Program-made: the position numbers and the translations under genes | Origin: Gerris lacustris | Taxonomy: Eukaryota > Arthropoda > Insecta > Hemiptera > Gerridae | Reading direction: 5' to 3' | Length of the DNA stretch: 64,000 nucleotides | Assembly (NCBI GenBank): GCA_951217055.1 | Contig: OX578280.1 | Coordinates: 17,337,394 to 17,401,393, forward strand | In this document: piece after piece, positions 46,082-59,189 of the stretch | How positions within the stretch are numbered: the stretch's first letter is position 1 | How the letters are laid out: every line of letters begins with the position of its first letter | Notes under the pieces: generated by a model | What the model saw: only the letters and a program-made list of their open reading frames with translations | Databases searched by the model: none | Told to the model about the DNA's origin: nothing

Positions 46082-46358
46082 TAGTAATACCCCGACTTAC
46101 GTAAATTCGGAGATAAGTAATTAGTGGGGTCGATTCTGTACCTTGAAACCTCCCTTTTCATGTGATTATGCATTAAAGTTAGATTAGTGCATTAGAAGTT
46201 GCGCATGCAGCCTGTCAACGTGAATTTAAAACTTAATTTGTTGTGAAATAACAAAAAAGTTTATATTTAGTGAGTGTCTAAGTGTATAGTGCATTCCCCG
46301 ACTTACGTCCCACCTATTACGGTCCCATCTTTTACGTAAGTACGGGGATTTACACTCT
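46082..46358. mobile_element. MITE with CCCCGACTTACGTAA ends
   Basis: TAGTAATACCCCGACTTACG is the imperfect inverse of the right end GTAAGTACGGGGATTTACAC. An internal CCCCGACTTACGTCC (46297) repeats the terminus. Tigger/pogo-type elements carry comparable 'CCCCCGACTTACG' ends. Non-coding. Confidence 0.6.
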
Positions 46359-46399
46359 ATACCCGTGTTATTCTTCCTAGGTTTAATGTATATATGGGG

Positions 46400-46800
46400 A
46401 AAATAGATAGATTAAAATAGATTTACTACATCCACCGGACAAGGAGTCGTCTCCATTACCTGCCTACGTTCTTTACATGAGAGAAATAATGTCCGATGCC
46501 AATGCTTCGGTTTGAGAAGATAGACAGAGCTGTATGATCGTTGAGCTATGAGAGTTCTATTCCGCGAAGGCGATTTACTTTTGATGTGGAGCTCTGCTAT
46601 TAGACTGGACCGTTCAAGGAAGCTAGATCTGCCCTGGGATGGACCACACAAAATTATTTAACAAAATATTGGATGAAAAGGGATCGAAGAAGAAAGAAAC
46701 TTGTATATTTTTGATCGGCCGTAAAGATTTTATCCACAAGTCGAGGCGCCGACTCAATAGAGGGGATGCAGTGAGACGAAGTCACTTGTCATTGGGGTTT
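46400..46800. other. Moderate-GC stretch, no gene recognised
   Basis: A minus frame (46651..46412, 79 codons) is open but has no recognisable domain or splice context. Confidence 0.3.
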
Positions 46801-46910
46801 GTTTAGTTTTGGTAATAACTTCATATTGTTGAATTTTGATTGGAATATTCTGTTCTTGTAAATGGTTTATTTGAGTTTTATATTAAAGTAGAAGTACGAA
46901 GTAGAACACA

Positions 46911-47519
<609 letters not shown>

Positions 47520-48167
47520 GTTTCCGGTTTTACCGAAGGTAATGTCGGAACGTCAGGTAACATATAATTCACGTAGTTATTTATTTTCAATTAAACTAGA
47601 TAATATGGAATGATAGTTTATATTTCTGATTTCCAAAATTCCAATACAGAATTTCGTTTGCAGGCGTAAAGAATATTTTTGGTTCTGTGTATGTTTGTCG
47701 ATCTGTCTGTAGGTCAATTTTTGCGAACCAATATATCTTAAAAACTACTTGTCCGATTTTAATGAAATTTGGATGGTAGGTTAGGAAGGATTAGCCTATT
47801 GTTTGTCCCATTTAAGTTTCAACCTTCTGCGCCATTTGTTTCTCAACCACGTATGCACAAACATACATTTTTATTTATACCTATATCTTCAAAAGTACTT
47901 ATGTGGTTTTCTTTTGAAATTTGGATAGTTCGTCGAAAGTATCTTGCAGATAGCCCCAGATTAATGTCTTTAAGTTTTACTAAATTAATACTTCTAAACT
48001 TTTACTAAAATCAAAACAATTAACAGATTTAACAAAAGGGAGGGGGGGGGGGGGGTAAATAAATATGACAATGCTTTTATGATTTAAAAGCATAAAACCA
48101 TTAAAGTATACGAAATAGGACGGGAGGAAACTATGTGCCACACTTATTGGCAGACTATTTTGTTATT
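47520..48167 (+). repeat. Interspersed repeat family A, copy 6
   Basis: TTCCGGTTTTACCGAAGGTA to GGGAGGAAACTATGTGCCAC..TTATTGGCAGAC. A G14 run interrupts it at 48041-48054, where other copies have a shorter AGGGG block. Confidence 0.77.
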
Positions 48168-48202
48168 ATGAATAGTGTGGGTGGATTAAATAAATCTAAT
48201 TC

Positions 48203-48437
48203 GGAACTTCTTTAGATTGTTACTCCCCTTATAAAGAAAACAGAGAGGAGTAACAATCTAAAAATGGTGTATGGAATGTTCTTCTTTCGACTGTTACACC
48301 CCATAAAAACTGAAGTGTGATAATCCTTTGTCCCAAATCGCACTAGATTAAACATCCCTTTGTCTTAATAGTTATTTAGTCAAATTCATTTATATTCTAA
48401 AAAAAGCATAGGGGAGCAACAATCTAAATAAGTATCT
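48203..48437. mobile_element. Family F palindromic MITE, complete 235 bp copy
   Basis: Starts GGAACTTCTTTAGATTGTTA and ends with the inverse GGGGAGCAACAATCTAAATA. Internally it has a complete hairpin pair (48208-48268), a second CTTCTTTCGACTGTTACACC, and the tail CTAGATTAAACATCCCTTTG. This is a good reference copy for the family. Confidence 0.82.
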
Positions 48438-49150
48438 TTAATTGTTGATTCTAGTTCATTCAATAGATTGAAAATGAAAATTTCAATATAACCTTACGAT
48501 ATGTACAGCTTCCTCTTCCTTGACACTCTCTAGGCATCGAATTGTGTGTCACGAAATATGCCACTGCCAGAGTGGAAGTGTAAAAGTAAATTTCCTACCA
48601 TTTTATACGTAAACATAGCTTACAATCAACCATTTAAAAAATCCATTGATTCTTAAACAAAAAGACTCTCTAAGTCTCCTTTTTACGAAGATAGAAATAA
48701 TCTTATATTATTTTTTATTTATTATTAAAAGGAAGAACTTCATTTAAAAATCAAATAAAGATGCGACTAGAAAGAATTCTAGAGGTTTTCCTTAATTATC
48801 ATTATATCAAGTTTAAGAGACTATAAGAAGGAGTAAGGGGGGGGGGGGGGGTAGCCTACTAAATAAAAATTTTAATTTTAAACTCTTGAAGAGGGAGGAA
48901 ACATTTCAGTCGGTAGAAAAAGAAAATTAATTCCCTTGAAAGCGAGATCCTTTAATTAAGAAACACTTCCTTTTTCCTTTTTAAATGGACGACGAGGGGG
49001 GTGATGGTAAAAAGGACCTTTAATCCTAGAATTTCTTGGTTTCCTTATAATTCTTTCTTGAGAATCGTTCTTTCCCGAAGAGGGGGTATTCCAAGGAATC
49101 AGACGGCATCAGAGAAAAAGCCGTATCGACCTCAAAAGACAAATTAATTT
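48438..49150. other. Spacer and GC-richer island 12
   Basis: AT-rich to about 48800; G14 at 48838-48851; then GACGACGAGGGGGGTGATGG and AGAGGGGGTATTCC-type sequence to 49110. No gene recognised. Confidence 0.35.
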
Positions 49151-49221
49151 CCTTACCTCTTACAACTCAGTTATTAAAATCCAGTTTGCTTTTCTTTTAT
49201 TATTATTAATTTATACATTTA

Positions 49222-49263
49222 CAAAAAAAAAAAAATAATAACAATAATAATAATAATAATAAT
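49222..49263. repeat. Poly-A plus (AAT)n microsatellite
   Basis: A13 followed by AATAATAAC and repeated AAT. Confidence 0.9.
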
Positions 49264-49539
49264 GAATTACAATTGATTATAAAAATATACTTAAAAAGTT
49301 CTATTTAGGGGGGAGCCCGCATTTTTACTGTTTTGGCGGGTGAGGGAATTGAAGAGAGCAGAGTTCAATTCCTTACTCTCCGATGTAAATTAAAAAAAGT
49401 CCAGTCATGCACCATGACTTAATGAGCGAATTTTCAAAGAAATCTGCGTATTATTGGCTTATGATAGTATAGGAAAATTTTGTTTTAGAATTTGGATTGG
49501 TGAAAAAAAAAAAAATTGGTACATAGTCAAAATAGTCAA

Positions 49540-49705
49540 TATAAACCATTCAATAATTGCAAGATGCATGTCGTTGGAAAGCTCTTTAAGAGTACAGTAA
49601 TTGTTGTTATGTACATGCATTCTAAGGGGAGATATCGTCTGAAGTGACATAAATATACATATATACAATACATACATACATACATATATACATACATACA
49701 TAAAA
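49540..49705. repeat. Helitron-like fragment followed by (CATA)n
   Basis: GCAAGATGCATGTCGTTGGA and GCTCTTTAAGAGTACAGTAA match the body of the element at 11358..12100. Next to it is ATACATACATACATA repeat (49657-49700). Confidence 0.6.
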
Positions 49706-50597
49706 AAAAGTGTTACATTTTAGGAATCGATTCAGAATGGTCTAAAACGGATTTTCATGGAGAAAATTTTTAAGCCATTGCAATAGCTTAATGTTCTTCG
49801 AAAATTCGCTAAAATACGAACGCTAAATTATCTTCGATGAACAATAAATATATTTTATAAGCAACATGTTTGGTAATAGAAATACACTAAAATGTTACAC
49901 CAAATGATGTGAGACGGTATACAAGACATAAAACGGAAATAGATAAATATAAGTAACAAAGATAAAGGTTTTAATAAAACATAAATAAGAGAAGGAAGTT
50001 AAATTAACAAGAATAATCTGTAAGCATATGTTGTCGATCAGTTTCAAATAATAATTGATAAATAATATTATAATTATATAATTACAGAAGATTAAGTGAG
50101 TTAATAATAAATAATTACTAATAGTTTGTTAAGCTTTCTTAGTTTAAATAATTAGATTAATAAAAGATTATAAATTATAAAATAAAAGGTAAAGTTCTAC
50201 AAAGACAAGTTGGGCTCCAAAGATATCAGTTATAAGATAAATAATGTAGGTAAAGCTTACTTAATAGATGTGAGAAAAGCAAAGTAAGAAAACTTGAGCT
50301 AAAATTACACATCTGGGTTTTCCTTAATGATTATTAGATAGATATACTGAACTTGACTCTTTTTAAATCAAAACTAGAAAAACTATAATATAACAAAGAT
50401 TATTTAGGATTCTTAAGTATATGACTATATAGTTAGTCAAAAATCATTGGCAAGGCAACCATATGTATTCCAATAAAATAAGCTTTTTTGTGATATTTAA
50501 GTCTTCAAATAAATAAATTAAATGTAATGATTAAAAAAGAAATATTAAAGACATCAATCAAAATAAATGAAAACACTAATCTAAAATAAAGGTAGAC
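49706..50597. other. AT-rich spacer
   Basis: No feature recognised. Confidence 0.4.
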
Positions 50598-50972
50598 ATT
50601 TTGGCACTTCTATAGATTGTTACTCCCCTTATGAAAAAAACAGAGAGGAGTAACAATCTGAAGAAGGTGTTCGGAATGTTCTTCCGAATTAAACTCAAAT
50701 AGAAGGTTATTTAGATGCAGGTTATAAACAATGATAAACAAGGTCGAAAAAGCAGGGTCGCCAACCTGATTTCAACAACTTCATTACATTAGCCATTCAT
50801 TCTCTACTATTTATAAAATAATTGGCACTTTAGATAGTTGCTCCCCTTACAAAAACTATCCCTGGACTTAATATCCCTTTGTCTTAATAGCTATATTTAG
50901 TCAGTCATTTATATTCTAAAAAGAAAGGAGAGTAACAATCTAAAGAAGTACCGACAATTTTATCAAAACTAT
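50598..50972. mobile_element. Family F MITE, interrupted copy
   Basis: Left part (GGCACTTCTATAGATTGTTA with inverse GAGGAGTAACAATCTGAAGA) and right part (from about 50823: GGCACTTTAGATAGTTGCTC, AATATCCCTTTGTCTTAATA, GGAGAGTAACAATCTAAAGA) are separated by about 135 bp of unrelated sequence. Probably an insertion or two adjacent copies. Confidence 0.75.
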
Positions 50973-51900
50973 TTTACTAAAATATTTACTACCAACTAAA
51001 CTATTTACAAAAGGACCATTTCTTTTACAAATGTTAAATTGTAAATATATTAAAATCTTATTCTTATTACATATGCATGTATATATTATGTTAGATTTTA
51101 AACATTAAAATAAGTTTCGGACACTACATTAGGATACTTTAGGAATACTTAAATTTCTCTATGACTCAGATTTAATGAATTCCCAAGTATCGGACCCTTT
51201 GTAGGGCTCAATGGTAGGGTAACTGTTAGTAATGGCTCACATCATAAGCAACCCCTCTGAAGAATTATCCGTGAAATAGCTTTCTAAACATAGGAATTCA
51301 CACTATTCCCACACGCGATGTCTTTCAAGAGTTTAAGATTTATCGTTGTTATATTGAATCTGATACGTGTTCCCTTTTTCCATCAGCGAAAAATTTGAAG
51401 TATTTGAGAAAATTTTATACGTTCATAAGTCTCTTATTTTTTCTTTAAAGGTCGAAGTATTTGCTAATAATTTTAAATTTACTGAAAATTAATTTTTCAC
51501 CGTCAACAGAATACTATTGAACTGTTAAGAATTGAATAATTATTCAATCAATATTCTCCTTGACATTAAAATCCAATAAAATGTAGACTTTACGAGGAGA
51601 GAAAATATCGATACCGAATAATATTTCCAATTTCAATTAGTCTTCTAGAGTTCTATAATATTCTAGTGGTGTTGGCACTCGGTCTTAATAGGTTCCGTTA
51701 TCAATAAAGTATTTATGTATAGGCTTTTCATCGATTCGAATAAATTACTAATTTAAGTTAATTATCGTCGTTTCAATTAAAAATAGACTTTTTCTACTGT
51801 AGATTTTTTTTTAAATCTAATTAATGTTAAAAGCAAAATTGGAACCACTGTAACATAAATTACTCTAATAGCTTACTTGCTACGTTTTGTTTAAATGTTT
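50973..51900. other. AT-rich spacer
   Basis: No feature recognised. Confidence 0.4.
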
Positions 51901-52700
51901 GAAGGGAGCGTGAAAGAGAGATTTACACGGTATCAGAAACCAAATTTACTCGGTTTTAAAGGGGGGGGGGGGGGGGGGGGGGAAAGGACTAAAGGCGAAG
52001 AAGGGTTTCAGCTGTTAACCATGTTGAGAGTTGTTGAGTTGACGGAGACGAATTAACTCGTCTCAAGTTTGAACTTTAGTTCTAAGGATTAAAGGGAGAG
52101 GCAAAGTCTTTGAGAAGGGTCCGCAGGGCGCCCTTTCCTTAGCAGCGCCACAAGCGGGCCTTTTGGGAAATCAAGCTTTTCCGACCGTACTACTGACACG
52201 ACGTCAGAAAGCTTTACTACATTCTAACCTCTTCTTTCCCCGACCGCCTCTGAATTATTCCCTTTTTAACGCCCTTCATCTCGAAGGGGAATCGACTGAA
52301 AATTCTCTCTTCTATCACCTTCTTTTTTTTATTGAGAAAGTTCTCGAGGATATTTCCGTCTCGGTAGAAGGTAAAAATTAACTTGCTCCGTCTTCGCTAT
52401 CTCTGTTTTTTTTCCATCCTCTACACCCCCCGAGGATACTGGGATAATTTAACCGGAAATCCCTCTTCGGGTAAAGGACTAGTGGATGAAAATCCTTTTC
52501 CTTACCTTTTCTCCCCGACGGGAAAATTAATTAAAATGCCTTTTCCTCCACCCCCCGTCATTCTCCTGTCCTTTTTAAGGATCCGGAAAAGACAAGGACG
52601 AAAGGATAATGGTAGGTAAAGTTAAAATCCATTATACCCCCGGTCTTTTCCTCCAGTCTTCATCTTTATCCTCGAACTCGAGACTTAAAGTTGACTCCAC
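51900..52700. other. GC-richer island 13 with G22 run
   Basis: A run of 22 G (51961-51982) opens the island; then GAAGAAGGGTTTCAGC, GGGTCCGCAGGGCGCCCTTT (52118) and C/T-rich sequence to 52640. Adjacent plus frames (52163-52381, 52383-52619) have no domain. Candidate regulatory segment. Confidence 0.38.
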
Positions 52701-52909
52701 CTTGAGAAAATGAAGTGGCAGAAAATAAGTAAATAACTAAAGGACCAAGATAAACAAAATCCTCTTTACCGTCTCTCCTCCAAACCAATGAAATTTTATA
52801 AACCCGTTACAATTCTCTAATTTAATTCAAATACAAAAATACTTCAATAATTGTTTCTCTAGAATCATATTCCTTTTGTAATGTAATTACATTTACGAAA
52901 ATAAAATGT

Positions 52910-53600
52910 TTTATCTACTCACGGCAGCAAAATAATTACGCAATACTAAACTGTTTTTAGGCTGGAAAGTACTATTTTGCTGATTTGTTATTAAAATATT
53001 AAAAACAGGCAGGAAAGTAGTTAAAACACTCAAGGAAATATTTCCCTCCCTAGGCAGAGAAAGAACAGTGTTTACTAGTGCGTGTCATAACATCTGATTT
53101 TGTTTGTGTTTAGTTTTATATTAATTTGTGTTATTTTAATTTAGTTTTATTATAAAGCAATGTTATATTATTAATGTATTAATAATATTATTTTTTTAAA
53201 ACGATAAACTAAAAAAGGATTTCAATTGTAGGTCTTTGAATAATTAATCTCGAGTAAGAAGTAGCAACACTGGAGCACAAATTGTTTTGGTTTGAGGTTT
53301 TTGACAATTCATCTCAAACTAACTCTTTTACCTAAACTTCCATTTTTTATCTAAATAGCGTGAGTAGATAAAATATTGTATGCATACAAGGCAGCAAAGG
53401 AACATTTCTGCCTCGTGGGTGTTGTCAATTTGGTATATTACTGCCTCGACTTCGCCTACGCAGTTAATTTTCATAGCCTTTCCTCGCTTCCAGCTCAGAA
53501 GATAACTCCATCACTCGTCAGTAAAATTCCATTTTGCTGCCTAGTTACATAAATAACTATTATCTACGATTAATACGAAAAATTAACATTATATCTCTGT
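52910..53600. repeat. Repeat-like segment with GCAGCAAAA / TTTTGCTGC ends
   Basis: CGGCAGCAAAATAATTACGC (52922) and ATTTTGCTGCCTAGTTACAT (53532) are inverse at their core. GGCAGCAAAGGAACATTTCT also occurs at 53391. 53430-53490 has TGCCTCGACTTCGCCTACGC, like the CCTCGG segment at 27341. Probably a composite or nested transposon. Confidence 0.4.
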
Positions 53601-53807
53601 TTAGATGCGTAGAAAGTGATTCTTTGCGTACTTGTATTCATTGCGTATGCGCGTTTCATGATTCCTCTTTCTTCCACCCTAGTACGGTAAAAAAGAAGAA
53701 TTCTTCCTCTTAACGCACGATTAGTTAGTTTGTTTACATTTAACAAAACTAATTTGCTGTTTGTATAATGAAAGTAACTGTTTATATCGAGTTTTTAGTG
53801 AAAAACA

Positions 53808-53975
53808 ATGAGTGATTTAAGTGATTATGACGAAAAGGAGGAGAATAATACGCATCCCGAAATAATTAATTCGGCACAAAATACAACTAATGAATTAATG
53901 TCATCTTTATCAAAAGAGAAATACGAACTTACAAACAGGAAGTTTATTAAAAAAAAAATCTGTATTCATTATTAA
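53808..53975 (+). pseudogene. Crypton-like recombinase N-terminal fragment
   Basis: An ATG-initiated frame of 55 residues begins M-S-D-L-S-D-Y-D-E-K-E-E-N-N and has L-S-K-E-K-Y-E-L-T-N-R-K-F near its end. The S-K-E-K-Y-E-x-x-Y-x-K-F pattern resembles the start of the N-terminal domain in Crypton-type tyrosine recombinases and related domesticated proteins. It stops after K-K-K-I-C-I-H-Y, with no W-K motif or catalytic domain. An acidic, charged N-terminus also fits. Assignment is from pattern memory only; it could be an unrelated small ORF. Confidence 0.35.
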
Positions 53976-55122
53976 AATCCACAATCGTAGATAAAGTACG
54001 GTACGCAATTCGTACGAACACTGCATTTTGCTTTGCTCGTGTGGTTTTACTACCTTCGCTCTCGCTCGGGTGCAAACTCCACACTCGCATGCAAAATTCT
54101 ACTTTCCACACTAGGCGCGTAATGTACTACATAATTATTTCTGTCAAGTAATTTTTTGTTCAAGAAATAATTATAGTTGGACACAATTTAATATATTTGT
54201 ATCACTTACATCAATTAAAGTTCTAGATAACAACTTTTAATTAAAACAACTAATATTTATAATTTTTGCAATGTTATACTCGTACATATTCTATAATAAG
54301 TTTTATTATGACACACTAGAAAAAGTAAATACTTGAACGAATCATTTAATATTTATAATGTTTACGTTTACTTTGCTAACTGGATTTTTTTTTTTTTTTT
54401 AATAATTTATTATTCTAGAAAAAAAAAAATAATAGCTTTCAATCAACTTATTATTTCCGCAACATTAATCAATTTTGACAAGAATAATCTTATCCTGTGA
54501 TTGGTTGAATTCGTTAGCGGCTCGAATAACACAAATGATATCGAATTGTTTCGTCTAAAATGTCTCATTATTATTAAGGTATTTTTCGCTGAGTTGACTT
54601 GTTCCCACGGCCTAGACATAAGAGAAAGCCGAAACTACTATTTCATTAACTTTGCCGCCTCTTTGTTTTCCACCCTATTTTAGAAAAGTAGGACTTTTTG
54701 TGTTTTTCAAAGAGTTGTTTTAAAAATAGATCATGCCTTAAATATTTAAAAAAAAAAATAAAAAACTGCGCACTAACAATCAATATATATTGTTTGTAAT
54801 CATTATTTTTTTTTTTCACTCTCACTTAATTGAAAGGAAAACGGGTATTGTAATCGTATCTAATCGGCTTAAATAATCGACTTGGTAATTTCAAAATATC
54901 GATTCGTGTATAAGAAACTAAGAACTAAGAACGTCTTCAGTATTATCAGCTTTGTCGTGAACTTTTTTTTATCAATTAGCATTTTTATACTAAAGTGAAA
55001 ATTGACATGCTAACAGAAGATAAATAAATAAATACATAAACCTAACGTTAAATTATAATTAAACAAAGAAATTTCCAACCACGCAAAAAAAATAAATAAA
55101 TAAATAAAATAATTATATGCAG
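53976..55122. other. AT-rich spacer, GC patch at left
   Basis: 53995-54120 is GC-richer with TTTGCTTTGCTCGTGTGG and CTTCGCTCTCGCTCGGGTGC, possibly the terminal part of the preceding element. The rest is AT-rich with poly-A/T runs. No gene. Confidence 0.4.
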
Positions 55123-56019
55123 TATGTCCACGGATGGAGTTTCCTATACGTGTAAATTCCAAAAAATTTCAATTTTCGAAGAAAATTCACTTTTCTTAAA
55201 ATCTCCTGTTTGTTCTTAAATTAAGTTTTATAGTATTACTTTTTGTTCAAAATGTACCCTGTACCCAGAGAGTACAATTTTCTTATATTGTACAAGAGGA
55301 AACTGATCCGAATTTTGACTGTTCAAGAAAAAAGTATTCTTTATCATTTCTTTTAGATACTATACCAAATTTATTTTTCGCATAAAAATGTCGATGGTAA
55401 AATTTCAAAAATCCCCCCCCCCCCTTGCCATTTGACTTATAAAAAGTCAAATTTGTCTGATTCAAATACATGTGGGGTCGATTTAAAGGTCTCATTGTGT
55501 GCTTTAAAAGTTGTGGTATTGCTTTTTTTTATAAAAACAATATGAAAGCATTTATAGAGAAAATCGTATTTATTATTTAAATATTATTTATTTTCTTAAC
55601 TAATTTCTCCTTAGCTTTCATGTTACCAAAAAATGCAATACCACAACTTTTAATGTACTCAATGAGACCTTTAAATTGACCCCATATGTATTTAAATCAG
55701 ACAAATTTGACTTTTTATAAGTGGCAGGGGGGGGGGGGGGGGGGTAAATTTTGTCATCGACATTTTTATGCGAAAATAAATTTGGTATAGTTCTAAAAGA
55801 AATTATAAAGAATACTTTTTTCTTGAATAGTCGAAATTTGGACCGGTTTCCTTTTGTACAATTTTAGAAAATTGTACTTTCAGGGTACATTTTGAACAAA
55901 AAGTAATACTATAAATCTTCATTTAAGAAAGAGCAGGAGATTTTATGAAGAGTGACTTTTCTTCGAAAATTGAAATTTTTTGGAATTTACACGTATAGGC
56001 AACTCCATCCGTGGACATA
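55123..56019. mobile_element. 897 bp foldback element (giant hairpin)
   Basis: TATGTCCACGGATGGAGT at the left pairs with ACTCCATCCGTGGACATA at the right. Arms of about 400 bp (55123-55524 and 55634-56019) stay complementary almost throughout, with small indels and a poly-C/poly-G pair (55413-55424, 55727-55744). They close over a ~110 bp loop. There is no coding frame, and a minus frame in the left arm is an accident of structure. Fits a foldback-type MITE. Confidence 0.9.
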
Positions 56020-57239
56020 CGTATATATTTATTATATATTTAATTTTTGTAAGCATAGTAAATATTATGAAATATTTGATCTTTTTAAATAAACATACAT
56101 TTGATGAAGGAATATTTCTACAATAAATAGTCTGCCAATTTGTGATATTTGTATACTACGTTGCCCCGAAGTAAAAAAAAAAAAAAAAAACATGTGTTTT
56201 ATATTGTATTATATATATAGATTTTGAATTGTTACAGTTTGAGTTGTAGCACACAATAAGAAGTGTTGAATGAATTCATTTATATTTAAAAGAATGAACG
56301 TAAGTTTTGATTTATTCACCGGCCATTTGGAAAAATCAATTAATAAATCATAGACAAGCGTTTCTATGAATGATTCATTGATCATTATTTAATTAGATCG
56401 TCTGTTAAATTAAAAAAAATATTTTAGATCGAAATAAGCTAATAGTGAATTTTTCTCAGATTTTGCTCTTGTGCTACCAATTATAATTAAAATTAAATTG
56501 TTTGTTTAATACACTATTATATAAAGTAAATCCACATTTAACAACACTGGTTTAACCTTTAATACTTAGCAAAATTCAAAATGGTAAATAAACATATAGG
56601 TTAAGTTTAAAATTAAGTTTAAATTTCATACACCAGTTCTTCTTCCATAATTTCTGTATATTAAAACTTGACAATGATCAACTTCTTTTTACTGGTCTTA
56701 TATTACTACTTTACTTTGTAAGTTTCATCATTACCCCAATTTTGAACCACATCCCGTCTTTCAATCTTCCCCAAATTTTGCACATGAAAACAGTTTAGGT
56801 GAAGAATACAGAAAAAAAAATGTTGATAATAAGACCAGTTTTTTTTAAAATGGTATTATTATATTAATTATTTTGTTTGAAATTTTATTGACCACTTTTG
56901 ATCAAAATTTAACAGTCAGACAATGGTAACAGGCTTCTGTTACCATCGGTAAGACTTTAACCAAAAAGGGGGGGGGGGTATTTTTAAAGAAATCGGTCCG
57001 ATAAATCGAACAAAATGTATAATATTTTTTGATCAACAGGGGGTTGTTTACTTTTTGTTTTTTGATTTTTTAATAAAATCGAATTTATTTTCATCCATAT
57101 CTCGGGAACTAAAAAAATAAACTACATTTTAGAATTATGTACTCAAAATTGTCAGAACCGTTTTCGCGAAATATTTTTTTTTAACTGTTTTTGGAGGGTA
57201 GCGCATACAAATTAAAACTTTAATTTAAAAACTTTAACA
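56020..57239. other. AT-rich spacer with poly-A and poly-G
   Basis: A18 near 56172-56190; G10 near 56967-56976; a family A-like GGTAACAGGCTTCTGTTACC palindrome at 56924-56945. No gene. Confidence 0.4.
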
Positions 57240-57615
57240 TTAATTTAATTGTTAATTGATTTTTCTGAACAAGTGTCTCTCGTCTGTTGTCTGTCGACTG
57301 TGCAGTCGCGCGGAGCCTAAACTACTAGACAGGTTTTGACGAAATATGGCATACATGTTAAACTCGGACGGAGAGAGGCCGGATTCGATTCCTCGCCGAG
57401 GAGAAGTTATTTTTATGATTTATTTCGATGAAATGTTCAATAATAATTAAATGAACCCACAACAACATGAAAGCTAATAAATGGAAAACACTGGGCTAAG
57501 TAATTATGAACTCGTATATGAGAAAGTTTGTCTGAGTTGTCTCGGACAAATTTTTGTATCAAGGGGACCTCAAAAAGTGTAAATCCATCAAAATCTATTT
57601 TTCTCTCCATCACAA
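57240..57615 (+). repeat. Family G repeat with tRNA-like B-box, copy 1
   Basis: CTCGTCTGTTGTCTGTCGAC, TTTTGACGAAATATGGCATA, GGATTCGATTCCTCGCCGAG (B-box-like) and ACCTCAAAAAGTGTAAATCC. The same blocks occur in 59190..59585, partly inverted. Probably a SINE-like or composite repeat. Confidence 0.55.
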
Positions 57616-57659
57616 CCCAATCTCTTTATGTATATACTACTTATATGAAAAATTAGAAA

Positions 57660-57737
57660 ATAATGGGTAAAAAAATCATTAAAATACGCGATAGGACGCA
57701 AGGAACCTATGTGCCACACTAATTAGCAGACTATTTT
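57660..57737 (+). repeat. Family A right-end fragment
   Basis: ATACGCGATAGGACGCAAGG, AACCTATGTGCCACACTAAT, TAGCAGACTATTTT: the right terminus only. Confidence 0.7.
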
Positions 57738-59189
57738 AAAAGACAGTCATGAAACAAAACCACCAGCTTACATTTACAATTCGTTTAAAAAAGTTAAAAC
57801 ACGGAGTAGATTAATTTGAACCAAAGCTGAATAAGCTTGCTTGTCAAATATGCCCCCCCCCCCCCCAAAAAAAAGACGACTTGCTAGGTACAAATTAACC
57901 TAAAGCTTTTGCTATCAGTAAGGGACTAGTAAACTGTATAATATAAAGCTTACAGTATTTGTCATCGGTACATGGGAGATAGAGTAAGAGAAAAGAGGGT
58001 TGAATCTGTTTCCACTTTTAATTGGCTCCAAACCAGGCAAAACCCAAAACTCCAGTAAAACATGTTCCAACGTAAATTTAAACCTTCTTTTAACATGAGC
58101 AGGCGAAATCACTGCAGTTTTTCACTAATGAAATACGTAAAAAAAAAAAAAAAATAAATAAAATAAAAATCTGAGACTCTAGTAAATCAAGTTCAAACTC
58201 AAAAATAACGTTAAAATGAAACTATAGGTTTAAGATTTTTTTTTGTTAAATTGACTTAACTATTCAAACAATAAATGAAGAGATAAAAAAATGTTAACTT
58301 TGAATTAATTTTACTTTAAAGTAATTAATATTTGGTTAGTACTAACATGAACTTCTTTTGATCTTGAATAAAGGAAAATTAATAAATAGTAGTAACAGCT
58401 AAATTTATTATTATAAAAGACAAAAAGAGAGATGAAAAAGTAGCTTAATAATTATTTTGCCAGCTTTGGTGTTTCTTTTTTTTCCTTAGCAATGATAAAA
58501 AGAATATAAAAATCATAAAAGAAAAATAAAAATACGTAAATTACTCTTTCTATCTCGTTAATTCTTGCTTTTACTTTAGTTGTTAGTAGAAATGAACTCT
58601 GCAGATTTTTTTTTTTTTTTTTTTTTTTTTTCAATATTGGCAACCAATGGATTCTTTCTAGTTTAGTTATAGTTATAACTTTTATACATATATTATAATT
58701 CCAGAGCCCTTCTTTCTTGTTGCTTTTGATAAAGAATTTGCACAACTGAACTTTTTCTTTCTTTTTTGCCTCTGAAAATTTTTTCTAAATTTTACGGGTC
58801 TGAACTTTTAACGCAGCTAGAAACGCATCATTGTAAATGTTTTTCGATTTGGATCGCATTCAGACTTTTCTACATTAAGTTCTACCCTAATTATAATTAT
58901 CTAGATGTAATCGTCGTATGTTACATATTTTGAAACGAGATTTTGCCCTAAGAACGCAGGAGATTTATGTAATTTAGCGCTTTGATTAGCAAAATCCTAT
59001 ATATTTCCCTTTTTAGGGATTCGAAGTCATCCCAGAAACTCTTATGCTTTTGGTAGTTCATCTCCGTCCGACCTTCACATCTTGGATCATATTTAGCTAA
59101 CTTTCTTATAACTTAGCCAAGTGTTTTTAATTTATTAGTTTCCGTGTTTTCTTAGGTACATTTGAATTATTATCGAACAATACATAACA
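57738..59189. other. AT-rich spacer
   Basis: C14 run at about 57852-57865; A15 at 58139-58154; T25-type run at 58608-58632. No gene recognised; the minus frames here are not supported. Confidence 0.4.

Noticed and set aside
46412..46651. 79-codon minus-strand frame in a moderate-GC stretch
   Set aside because: No domain, no splice sites in frame, no supporting start context.
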